Part shown: in pieces, positions 1-12,000 of the stretch
Layout of the letters: every line of letters starts with the position of its first letter
Position numbering within the stretch: position 1 is the first letter of the stretch
Source of the DNA: Paragonimus skrjabini miyazakii
Taxonomy: Eukaryota > Platyhelminthes > Trematoda > Plagiorchiida > Troglotrematidae
Length of the DNA: 64,000 nt
Reading direction: 5' to 3'
Assembly: GCA_014338405.1 (NCBI GenBank)
Contig: JTDE01000034.1
Location: 216,444 to 280,443, forward strand
Program-made: the position numbers and the translations under genes
Notes under the pieces: generated by a model
Told to the model about the DNA's origin: nothing
Seen by the model: the letters and a program-made list of their open reading frames with translations, nothing else
The model's database searches: none

Positions 1-612
1 CACCGTCTTTTTCTCTCACTTCAATGTCTTTGGCAGTCGAATTACAAACTGTGTTTATGCGACTATCCCAAGATTTCTTTTTTTTTAATTCACTGAATGC
101 TGGCCAGATCACGTGAGCAATTGTTTGACATATGCCCGTGCGGAAAATTTGCTGCCACGAAAATCGCATACACCATTTACGGTTCCTGTAATAATCATCT
201 GACTATCAGAAGCATTATAGACTGGGTTATTAATAGGATGAAGTTCTCGGCGTCTCAGTGCATCCCACAAACTACATGCGATAACTGCGACGTTTGAAGC
301 GGAATCAAACTGAAATACCAATGGAACACAACTGACAACAATGGATATAACTTTACATTTAGGTGCAAAAACTGTGGTAGCAGTGGTAGTAAAGTCAATG
401 CCAGATGTATCACAGGTTTCCGTATGACCCACAAAATGCTTGGGGTAAGCTCCCTTTGGTTGAGAATCTGCCTGTTTATTATGGTAACCATATGCCTGTT
501 TGTGTCCTCTTCGGCCACAGAGATTGATATTTCGGTTTCTGTACGGATAATCTTTCATAAAACGCCAATCTCCCCATTCCCAGAAAAAGGACCTGACTGT
601 ACATGTCAGCAT
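1..612 (-). mobile_element. Ty3/Gypsy-type gag end and protease remnant
   Basis: A minus-strand open frame (612 to 109) resembles the gag/pol junction of a Gypsy-class LTR retrotransposon. Its first part has a damaged zinc-knuckle-like stretch (LCGRRGHKQA). The second half follows the retropepsin pattern: an FDSAS motif where an active protease has D-T/S-G/A-S/A, then a conserved W, a short loop, and a hydrophobic ITGTV strand followed by a Cys and FRG. The frame stops near 109, and the remaining 108 bases, read through stops, still resemble the segment leading toward reverse transcriptase, so pol would lie beyond the window's left edge. It is a broken relic. The family assignment rests on pattern recall, and a different Gypsy family from the 34-36 kb copy seems likely because the protease motif differs. 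Confidence 0.5.
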
Positions 613-3600
613 CTTTTTACAGGAAATAATATTTTTCCATTTCTTTAATATTAGTATGCTTCCAGTTCACTCGATAGGCGAACATAGCCCGGAACTGGCT
701 CATAATTTTTCGTCCTCGACCTGATCCTATTTTGAATTATACAAAACTAGTCAACATTAAGCAGACTTCAACAATCGCTTGTTGTTTTACCACTTTTGCA
801 TCGACCTTCACCAAATCCTTTCTGTTTACACTAACGAATGAAACACGACTAAGAACGAAAGACAATATCCAACATCGTAGCTAAAACCGTTTCATTTTTA
901 GATGAATGTCCTTTATTATGCAAAACGAGAGGGATTTTCAATTGCATAACCGATTGTAACGTAATGTATTCTAACATTTCTTTACAAACTTGTAACTCTC
1001 TGAATGTACGAAAAATTTGTCTGAAACACTATAATCTGCTGTGTTTGCAAAATCTTTGGGAAACCACAAGGTATTTATTACCTGCACGATTTCTGTTTTT
1101 CTTACTTGGCAGTTGGCTCGTATTTTCGGATGCAACCTTATGTTTCTCCTCTTCCAGTTGGACAACTCAGTCGGCTTCATTTGTCCAGTACGTCAGAGTA
1201 GAGCATTCATACTTAATCGCTCTTAACTGCGTAGTTACTGTTTTCATGGTTCTATAGGAAGTTGTAAATTTCTTCCAATTGCCGTAAACATGCGATAAGC
1301 CTTAGGTTGTTCTATTGTTATTGTAAGTCTCTTTGACTTGTGAATTACGTTTTCCAGAACTTCCCTAAATGGTTATTTGTCCAGTGCGCATAAGCTGTTA
1401 CGGTTTCGTTTAGATACAGCCAATTTTATCCACTTACCAATCTGTCTAGTTTCACAGTGCTGAGACCACTGAGTTTTAACATTAAAGAAGCACCTAGAAA
1501 ATTTTCTCAACACAGTTCACTTCACTCGTCTGCGTTTCATGGTATTCGAAATTAGACCATACGTTGCTACATTTATCCACTGGAGATAAAACATCTCAAC
1601 AGGCAAAGTGTTTCTTACATATATTTACGTTATCACTTTAAAATTAATCTTTGTCATTCTATCTATCTTCTATTTTTTGGCAAAAGGCTACTTCAGATAC
1701 AGCGTTTTCTCAGGAAAAGATCGTCAACGTGAGTCGCCCGTCACCTTCAAACTTGTTCATCATTTACAGTTCACGACGTCCTTATTTGTGAAGGCTTATA
1801 TTGATCACATACGCATTTTTATATCTTCGCATTCCAGTTGGCAAGGTCATCTAATTAGTCTGTAAATCTGACTTTGTAAAAACTACGAACAAGCAGCCCA
1901 CAACCTACTTGCGAAGAGATTGGTCGACCTCAACCTGATCAACTGGTTCTATGCTATTAATGGGATTGGAAAATTCCAAGTTGTTTGATGAAAAACGGGT
2001 ATAGTTTACCCACGAACACTTCCAGGTCTAAGAACTGAACCTTGTCATCTCAGTTCACCAATAGGAACAGATGATAAACATTGTAAGATGCATACACTTC
2101 AGCCACTGTCGTAAGCCGTAAATACGAAACACACAAAACATATGAGTAAAGGACGGATCATTTCACATTCAACTAGAAATACGAGTGTTTCATTCTTTAC
2201 GCCATGTAAACCAGATTACGTAAATAACAGCGACAGTAACAAGATGTATTCAGCAATGGGCACCCCGCCTCCTGTTGCAATGCTACAACTGCATCAGTCT
2301 GTCAAAAGGATAAACTATTAAAGGGAGACGGTATTCGCCTGACCGATTTCGGTTGTTATTTACCAGTTCACTTGAGGGTGCGATAACATCTGCACAAACA
2401 CAGTGCATCGGCACTTATAACGAGAGATATCTCAACAACTTCCAGAGTGGTCGGTTCAAACAATCAGGTAACACAACTCAGATGTAGCCCTTGTAACCAG
2501 GAATCCGACCTCGTCGAATGGTAAACTCTTGTCGAAAACAAACCATTCGGTTGAGTCCCCAAATTGTTTAGACTATTGTTACACAATCTTGAGTAACTGA
2601 GGTGCAGTGAAACCTCGTTTGTAGAAACCTATCATCTTGTGTTGTATGTGTTTGTGTACTGAAGTTGTTGAGGCAACAGATTAACTTGCACCGACATTGT
2701 TTGTCTTTTTTTCCGACTTGGATCAGAAATATCACTCGCTCTCTCTGTACGAGACGAGTAGACAAAAAGACTAAGATGTCACTGTGTGGAGCGGTTCGCA
2801 CGGAGATACTAATGTTAACTAGTATTTATACTGCAGAAATTAAAAAGTAGCAGTTATCTACAAATGATACGCAATGTGGTTACACGTGCTTCGGGTGCAG
2901 TTCCTGGTTGAGGTTGTCGAGAGCCCTCTTTCAACAGTATGGTAACGTTTCTTACATGGCTAATCGGTTATATGAAGTATTAGCACGCCACTTGGAGGAT
3001 ACTACAACATATGAGCTCTAAGTCCTGTTGATTTACGGATATATTTGAAAAAAACTGCAATCAAAACCAAACAGTATTGACGGTCTCGGCGGGAATATCG
3101 CGGAACTTTGTTAAAGTTTATGTACACAAGAGTACCATTCGGTTTACAGAAACCTGCGTCAGAGCATCAACACTTGTTTATCTCTATAATTAATTGTTAG
3201 CAGGCACATAGTATAGACCAGATCCATTCACTGAACGACAGTATTTCTATCCTGAGGGCCAACTTTTTACTTCCTATATTTTTGTCATCTTCACTATCAA
3301 GTTATTTTACCTTTAGTTCAGAACGCAGTCAACACATGGTAGTTGTATGCGTGCCACCAGCAGTCAAGTTAGAATGTGAACATGAACGCCATGAGAAAAA
3401 GGGAGCTTAGAGTAGTCAAGAGGAGTGCGACGATGTGGGAATGTGATTTGTAGGACGCGACTAGTCGATGATCTAAACACGTACAAACACGCAAGTGCAC
3501 CATAGTATCTCTCTCCTTTAGCACAGTGTCTGGCCTATGGCCGCCTTCCTTATTTTTGTATAAATTTCTGTTATTTTTGACTGGTTGCTGAAGGGTATGA

Positions 3601-5946
3601 AACTTTTTCCTCAAGAATTGAACACAATTCATGTTCGCTGGCAGATTTCTCATTCAAAGAAATAACTATACCAAATTCCGTTCTTGCTACAGCCCATCAG
3701 TGTATCCCTACCACAACTGGCAGTTAAGCTCCCAGGTTAGACACCATCGAATCACAGTATCCAAACACGTGAGTATAATTTCGCGCAAACAGCTGTCAGT
3801 CGGTTCACTTTGGTCGGCAGTTTTGACCTAACTGATAAATTTTCAGCTCCAAGTTATCGATTGACGTGAAAAGGAGAGATAATACTCATTTTCCCATTGA
3901 ACTATTTAGATAAACTAAACACTCTTTATACGACATTATGTTTAACCATTCGGATATCATTATTTGGTCATGCCCATTTCGAGAATATTGCTTTACTGGC
4001 TAACACGTTGCCTACACTAATATAAGAGTAGCACTCTAAACCCTGGTCGGGTGCAGCTTATGCGTTATCAGAGGGCTCTAATACGAGCAAAGTTCGAGCA
4101 CAGTGCTTATTTTTGAGGTTTGAAAACTCAACCGAATAAAAAGGCCTCGGCCACCTATGACTGATGTACAAGTCTTGACAATCTTGTACTTGTCTCACTT
4201 GATCTGACGCAATCTTCTTTATTATATGTACAAGATGACATACAACGCAGGCATACAACTGTTTTATGTACATCATTCAACATATCTCTGGGTAGTGGTC
4301 ACCGGTCATATGGACGGTATTAAAAAATGACTCGCTCCAGGAAATGTATTAAGATTATTGCAAGTCAGTTATTCTTCACCGATAAATTCTCAGAATGTGG
4401 ATTAAAATATGCCAGTTAGAAACACTACTTAAAAACACCGACAAGCATGTGCGGCCGAAATTTTGGCGTATGATGAAAATCAAATGATCCACTTTTTGAA
4501 CGACCACAACTGTAATGTTAATCCTGTGTGACCCACTGGTTGTTAAAGTAAGTGAAATCTTAAGCAGTTTACGGTACCTGTCATGTTTGTGTGATACTCA
4601 CCAAATTTGGAGGAAAGTTAGAGCTGATCTGAGCAAAAACAAATCAAGAAACCAGTAAATTCTATCTGTCGTAAACCGTTTTCTCTTTTACTTTTAACAA
4701 GGTAACCAGGTCAAAATCCGGTTAGCTTGAATATCGTGTTCGTGTTATGTTAACATTTCCCGGTTTGTCGGACATTCTGCGAGTGTTTTTGTGCGCAACG
4801 TCAGTCTTGGTTGAGTTTTAAGGTGATTTTACTTGCATTCAACCTGGAGAAACTATAGAAACGTCGAAATGGTCCATCGTAAAATCGGCATATTAGGATA
4901 AAAACTATTTCATTTTATTCCAAATTTAGCTTGTTCAAATTGTGACATATGACTGTTGAAGGGACACAAAGACCTAAGAAAGTATTAACGGCTGCTCAAA
5001 CTGTAAAATGCTGTGGAGGGAAACTTCACATTTCTGAAACGGGATGTTTAAGAGTGATCCTGAGTGACCTTCAGCCTGAAGACATAGATAATAAGGCCGT
5101 GGCAAAACGAAAAATAGATGAAGATTCCACCAAGGGCCGAAACGGTGTGGCGTGGAAGAAATCATCAAGCGAATAGGGAATTTCATAAAACTTTTAAGTG
5201 GTTTGTCACAAAGTAATGACCACCAATAAGAAATATTTCTATGCTTCTAAACCCTTTAGTAGAACGACTGTCTACTGTTTCCGTTAAATATAGCCCCAAG
5301 TTCACGAAAGTTCATAAATTAACCATTAAAACAAACATTCTTGAACACTATAATAAAAAAGTGAATAGCTTATACTGCATGCGGAATTCTAGATGTCGTA
5401 CAAAAATAATGATAACTCCCATTTTTAAGCGAGTTCATAATACCACCAATTAACATTGTTGATTTTACGGAACTATTTTTGTTAAGTATGTAACATTTAT
5501 AAATCACAGTCATGTTAGTAAAGGGGAAACGTTTGTTGCTGGCAGTCAGACATATATATATATTTAGTATATATAGTGTGTATGTAGTAATTATAAGTAA
5601 TCATAAGTAAGTGTAGTGACTATCTTATTCCATTAATATACATGAACAAAATGTCTTATGTCTAGCATCAGTATTTCAATGTTCGATCCGTGAAAAGTGT
5701 TCTAATCCGTTACTCATTGTCAGGTTCCGGTAACAGTTGATAAATCTCTATGTTTGTTCAAAAACCCTGTTGAAACCAAGCAACTGTGAACGAAAGTGTG
5801 TTTTGTATCACGGATTAACTGTGGATGGCTGAACATAGTTTCAGTATTTCCCATCTTGTTTAGCCATCTGTAATTTATCAAAGTGGGTTTCTGTAACTTG
5901 ATTTCTTTCACCATCAATTACTGTGAGCTTTACTTCTGTTTTTCAG
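613..5946. other. Non-coding stretch upstream of the first recognised PDE exon
   Basis: No recognisable exon or element is visible. GAF-A is missing its first strands and the N-terminus must lie upstream, so this stretch may hide short 5' exons. Two exon-like islands have good splice sites: about 1695-1729 (CAG acceptor, donor GTGAGT) and about 3676-3770 (pyrimidine-rich acceptor, donor GTGAGT at 3771). Neither translation resembles a GAF domain. An AT-rich simple stretch lies near 5550-5585. Confidence 0.5.
4949..5176 (+). other. Small open frame of unknown status
   Basis: A 75-codon ATG frame encodes a basic, Lys/Glu-rich peptide with a CCGG-containing stretch and a Lys-rich tail. Its composition is more protein-like than neighbouring random frames, but there is no recognisable domain, no clear promoter and no splice context tying it to the PDE gene. 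It may be a fragment of a mobile element or chance. Confidence 0.15.
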
Positions 5947-6015
5947 GTAGGAAACACTATTTTTGATCTTGCCCTAACAACCAATCAAGTTTACGTTCTA
6001 AGCGATCGCGACCAG
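5947..6015 (+). CDS. PDE exon 1 of those found: GAF-A strand region
   Basis: A 69-nt exon (23 codons) with a pyrimidine-rich TTTTTCAG acceptor and a CAG/GTAAG donor, phase 0 at both ends. It encodes VGNTIFDLALTTNQ followed by VYVLSDRDQ, which matches the GAF-A segment where the domain's central loop leads into the helix before the next strand. It joins in frame to the exon at 6969. The upstream partner exon is not identified. Confidence 0.8.
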
Positions 6016-9000
6016 GTAAGTTGAAGTAACCAACTCATACAGACTGGATTTGTTGTGATACATAGTATATTACGGACAAGTCATACGAATAGCGTTGTTT
6101 TTCTGGCTTATTTATAAATAAAGTCTGATGTTCAACTGTCAGCTAGCTACGATGACATACTGTATCAAGTAAAAGCCTTTGTTCATCCGAAGGTATCGGT
6201 AAGCGGTCAACAAGGACCAAAACGCATCCGCAGAAATTATTGATTAGATTGGCTAAATTTTATTAATTGGAAGTATACATATCGTGGTGTGATTATAACC
6301 ATACTCAAACAAAGCTGCTTCTAGGTACCGTTTTGTGAAGACAACGTTAAAATTGACTTACAGGTACCAGTTTTGTCCTTGCCTTGACTAAGTAGACGGA
6401 GGTGAATTGAACAAACTTCACATTCGATGCCCATAGGGATTTATTTTAACGCGAAGATTACTATTTTGGATGGACAAAATAATACAAGACCATGGACGAC
6501 TCAGTACATGACGGCTCCCCATTCAGTTTGTATTGGTATGTAATTAGCTGTCTGGTGATACGCACTGATACGGTGATAATATCACCAGTATACACATTCG
6601 TCCTTGTGGAAAGCACCACTTCAAAACGCTCGGAGTGACTGTGTTTCGATTAACTAATCAAAAGCTGTGATTGTACAAATTTTGTTCATGCCCACAGCGT
6701 CTCGTGTTCGATGGTGAATTTATTTTAACTCATCCTCAAGTGACGCAATATGTTTGTGATCCGTCCAACTTAAACTATGGTTCCCAATTTCTGGCTAGGT
6801 ACAGAATTATCCATCCGGTAATGATACTAATGATCTGATTATTAGACTCTAATGCATAGCTTTGTAGCTTGACGCACCAAATTGAAATGGCAGACGACGT
6901 TCAATCTCGTTTTTCTGTAAGCATTTGAATAATAATGTTTGATTTTCCATTTTCAATGTATATTTCAGCTGGACAGGTTGCGGGATACCATTCTAGAATC
7001 ACAAACATTCGAAGCCACACCTTGGAATTTACTGAGCTGTTTCTCCGTAGATTTGTCGACTGAACTGAGTAAAACAGAGGAAAACGGACATTTTGCTGAA
7101 GTGAACAGTCTCTATCAAGAGCAATCACATGTACCTGAAAAAGGCTTTATGTTACTCCTCTGTATACCAAATCATCGGCTGTCAGAAATTAGGTCAATAG
7201 AATCATCTGGAAGTTTGATAAGGTGAGTTTTAAAATTAAATGTATGACTAATTGTTTGAACATGGATAGGAAAATTAACCCAAGGTTACTTTTGTTGCGT
7301 GTACTTTATGGAATCCTGTTGACGTACAGTATTTGACGACTAAGCAAAGTAATTTCTAGACTAGGGACTCGTAGTTACAGTCAGGCGAAAAATTGCTTCA
7401 GTATGATGGTTACGATGGCGCACAATGTTCACTAACCCGATTAGTGGATAAATTACTTAAAACCAATGTGACTGCGTAGATTACTCTACACAACGTATCG
7501 CAAGCCTGTCCAGATGTACAGACGTTCTCGTACTTGAATGGTCAAGAAAATCGTCATCAGTCAGCATGTATTTACAACAGACTGCCTATAAAACTAACAG
7601 TTGCAGCTGTGGAACGTGGTAGTCAACATTAAATTCACCCAACCACATACAACAGCATAACTGTCCTCTGACAAATCTGCACGTAAACCCACACACTGAT
7701 AAATCAAACACAATACGGATACAGCACAACCAAACAAATCTGGTTTTGGTGTCTCTTAAAACAGAATATTTCCATTCATATTCAAAACTTGGATTTCAAT
7801 CATTTTCAACACGATTCACCCATCCAATCATCTGCCTGTCGGTAGTAAAAATCCTCCACAGTGAACGTTGTGTACTTGGCGGTTTCCTTCAGGACACGTA
7901 TTCACCGGACTTTTACTAAGTCAGCATTTTCTTGGGATTTTCATAGTAAAATATGCCGCCGGTAGACGGAACCCCACTATGATTTCATCAGTCTCCAGAT
8001 GTTTCCGGTGGGATTTGATTTAAGAGATAAGGTGGCAACTATATTTGTCGGATATTGCTTCAATCGCTCTCCAGCAACTAGATTGCACGGCGTATTCTTA
8101 TACATTTCTAGGCCCGAAACCGTGGTTGCAACCTTCCATTTTATCAATAAGTGAGAACCATCACTGCTTATAATCAACTTTCTCTAAGATCCTAACGTAG
8201 TGAATAACGAGGCATCTGATCGTCTACCACAGCTCTGAGTGAGTTACTATTGCCACCAGGGTTGTTGGTAGCCGTTATTTCAACCTGAAACGTATGGCTA
8301 AGCAGCTTACGGTACATGTACGAATTAGTGTGAGGTTTGTTCCATCAGTCCAACATACATCTTGTGGACAACTGTTGAAACTTTCTACCTCAAACAAACT
8401 ATGCGCGATAACCCTTACTATCGTAGAATTTCATACCACTGGGTAGGTGGGGCGGTCCTCTGCTCGCAAAGGTACTGTGGTTCAAATGATGGATGATGTT
8501 TCTTTCCAGACCCGGTCGTTGTTCGGTTTTTGTACAGCATGGTGGCGATAGTTATGGTTACGTGTTCAATAAATTCGTCTCTTTCCGCCTTAATCAAGAC
8601 AAGTTTGCAACAGCCATTGACATGGTTCGGCCCATAATTAGTTATGATAATATGAAGCAAACTGTAGGCAACCTCACAATAGTTGTCATTCATCTTGTAC
8701 ACCATCCAACATTATTTAGCCTGTTTAGACAGTTGCATGCGTGCACGTTTGTCCATTCATATTGCCAGAATGGTTTTATTTCTCACATCTCATGCAGACT
8801 ACTGATGTCCAATTGAAGGAACTGGCCACGTTTCATCATTGCCATCAACGAACTTGATCCATTTGAACAGTTCAGAATGATTGATTTCCATGTCACGTTG
8901 ATCACTCCTTAATCGGCTGAATGACTGTCAGTGTTATACGATGCTTGTAACCCATCAGCAACGTCCCGCTCGTACACACACATGACCTCCCATTGATCGA

Positions 9001-12000
9001 GACTAACGCTTGCCTGAAATGTTCGCCGCCGATCACATTCTTTCTAGCTTTTGACCATGACCAACTTGTGATCAATTTAGTGGTATAGCACAATACTCCA
9101 GTATCAACCTCCTAGTCGCCATCTTTACTACTTTTACCTGCTTTCTGTGACACGTTATCCAATCGGGTCTATGGAACGACGTAGGTGATCAAAATCACCT
9201 GAAGAGGACGTACAAAGTTTATTCTTCCTGGAGGCCCTCTACGGCCTCTAAAGTGTGATAACACAGGCAATGTTCGTTTATCGGCCGAAATTCGCCAGAA
9301 GCACACGACTGGTATCGTGGTTGTAGCCACACATATGGCATATTTATCTAGTGGACCTAGACTATAAACTAAATGGATAACTGGTGTTAAAGGTTGTACA
9401 TACTATTTTACTTGCGATTTACTTGCATTGTTTATCTCAGAATGGGTGGAGTCCGCCGATCAATGCCAATGTTAAGAGCAATAACGTGTGGTTGGAGTTC
9501 ACCGAGTACGTGTAATTGATGAATGGTAACAACCACAAAGCCGATCATGTGCTTCCCGCGAATTTTGGCCACCAAACACATCACTTATCTTGTCATAACT
9601 GGTGTTGAAAATGAAAAATAATAAATTCTTCTCAAATTATTCCATCGGGTACACATTCACACCGGCGGAACCTGTCGTGCACCTCTGGAAAATTTTCCTT
9701 AACAAACACACAGGTGAATGATATGTTCACACACCATCGTACAAGCATAATTAAGTAAATTATATCAGTTCGTTTGCACTAGTAATTGCTGTAACTTCAA
9801 GGAATTTCTAGTTCAAGGTGGCTTTGTGCTTTTTCACATATTGTGTGTTTCTCCATTAACAAATGAAAAGCATTCACTTGTTAGTATCGCACAGGATGGA
9901 CATCTGAAAAATGTCTGCAGCGTAATCAACAGTATGCTACCAAAGTTAGCTATCATTCGAAACTCAACGGATAAATCCGCAGCTCATCATTCTCTACACT
10001 CCGCTGTTAACCGCGAATTGTGAACGCATAAGAACATATTTCAGTAACTGTTGCCAGTTGAAAATTGCAACCATTCCAAATTATTTTTCTGTACCTAAAC
10101 ACTGTCCTGTCATAAAAGTTATTTCGCACCATTCTCATTTTCTCAGCACAAGCATTCTTCATGTGTTCTTGTTTCGCTTCAGCCCCAATCAGGCGGAAGA
10201 AGAAACTAAAGAACAGCTCACTACTGAACTGAAACGTCTCTCATCTGTCTTGTACGAAGCGTACTTGCTCAGATTAGAGTCCAGGATTCCGTCTGTCGGA
10301 CAAGTAAGGTGATTAGGTAAAACTTGAAACAAACGCACCCGTTTAAATAAAATTAACGTGTATTAATGCTATTCTTTATCATATAGTATAAAATAAACCT
10401 CTCAAGGGTTAGAAAATTAGTCCAGACAAAAGATATTAAAAGATCACTCACTTTGTTATGATGTTTTCAACCGGTATGTATAACAAACCACTTTCATGAA
10501 AGAATTCAAAAAATTCACTTACCCGCCCCTATGGAAAATAGTATGACGCGATATTGTTTATCGAAAACGTTGTCACTTCAGTTGATTTGATATGCAAACA
10601 TCACAGTCCAGTTTTGGTGTACTAATTTTCAGCGGCATTGAATGACGAACAACAGATTACTTGACTCCGTTAGAAAATTTATCGTCATTCTCGTTATCAA
10701 CACTACTGAGTTATTAGAAGTAAGTGAAAACCTAAGCATCTGTCAGCAGAACAAATATCTCAACACAATAGTGAAATTTGTACGTTCTTATAATCCAGGT
10801 TTGATAAGTTTTCATAGTTCCACTGAATGTCATTCATTCCACGTCAAGTAACCTTTCTCCTCCTAGAAAGTCAGAAAAAAAGCTCGTACAGGAAGTATTC
10901 ATGTTTGCTCTACTGCAGCTTTCAAACTCTTATGGACCTTCTTGAAAATAAACATCATTTTTTATCTTGGATAAGTAACCGTCACAGCATTTTTTGTTGA
11001 TTTATTTTTCTTTATAGCAGTTAAACAGTAACTTTCCTGCTTCATCTGTTATCAATCAATCATCTGATGCTATTATCAGGAAAATGATGGAAAGAATTCA
11101 ATATATGCTATCATGTGATAAGTAAGTATTCTTTCGAGTGTTAGAGAGTCTAATTAAATTGGTTTAACGTAAACGATGTAGACGAACTGATTATATAATT
11201 GTCGGCTTTTAGACTACATTACTTAACTAAAGTCACCCGCAGTTTGATTTATTTAATTGACTGTTACCACTACTGCCAGTTATGACTAATCAAGAAAATG
11301 TTTCTTCTAACCCTAGTGGTGGGAATAACACTTTTTCGCCTCCTGGGTGATTTTCCCCAGAAACCTGTTAACATAGCAAACAAAGGTGTCTGTCCGTTGG
11401 ATTTTTGGTCTGCATTTCAGATATCCATCGTAATAGAAATCTGAAAGGGTTATCCTGTTTGTAAAAAAATGTCGACTTCCGCAGCCTACTGTCCTATTTC
11501 AAAACTGTTCATAATTTAAACAAAGCTCTATCGGTTAGTATATACGTATAATGAAAACAGATTGCTGATGTTGCTGCTGCTGTGTAAGGTTGTTTGTCTT
11601 TCAACACGACTTTACATTTCTGCCTTGCTTCATTGAGCACAAAGTATGTTTTTCCGTGCTTATTGCAGCTGCTCTCTCTACATATTCGATAAGAAAGAAA
11701 AAACTTGGATTGCAGAAATTTTAAACTATCCAACAGATGATCAGGTGAGACATTTTCCGTTCATGATAAACAGAATGTATAACCGTCTGTCGAGTACTGA
11801 CTGTTTGCGGTGATACTACTCAATTCCTGGACTGAAATTGAAAATCAGAACTTTAAGTTGTTTTGTTTAATGAAGCTAATCTACTTCGAACGTGTTTCGA
11901 ACAAGGGACGTCATCTACTTACAGTTTCTATCTCCGAAGACCTAAGTCACATGAGCATCGGTAAAAATGAACAAATTTTATCGATTATTTTTGTCTGCTA

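Noticed and set aside
1695..1729. Tiny 35-nt exon candidate with both splice signals
   Set aside because: Too short to identify and not linked by homology to the PDE gene.
3676..3770. Possible 5' exon with a good acceptor and GTGAGT donor
   Set aside because: The translation (for example PSVYPYHNWQLSSQV) does not match the missing part of GAF-A; the HNW triplet is coincidental and not in a catalytic context.
6702..6805. Open stretch with acceptor-like and donor-like ends between exons 1 and 2
   Set aside because: Exons 1 and 2 join directly in phase and make a continuous GAF-A; inserting this stretch breaks the family alignment.
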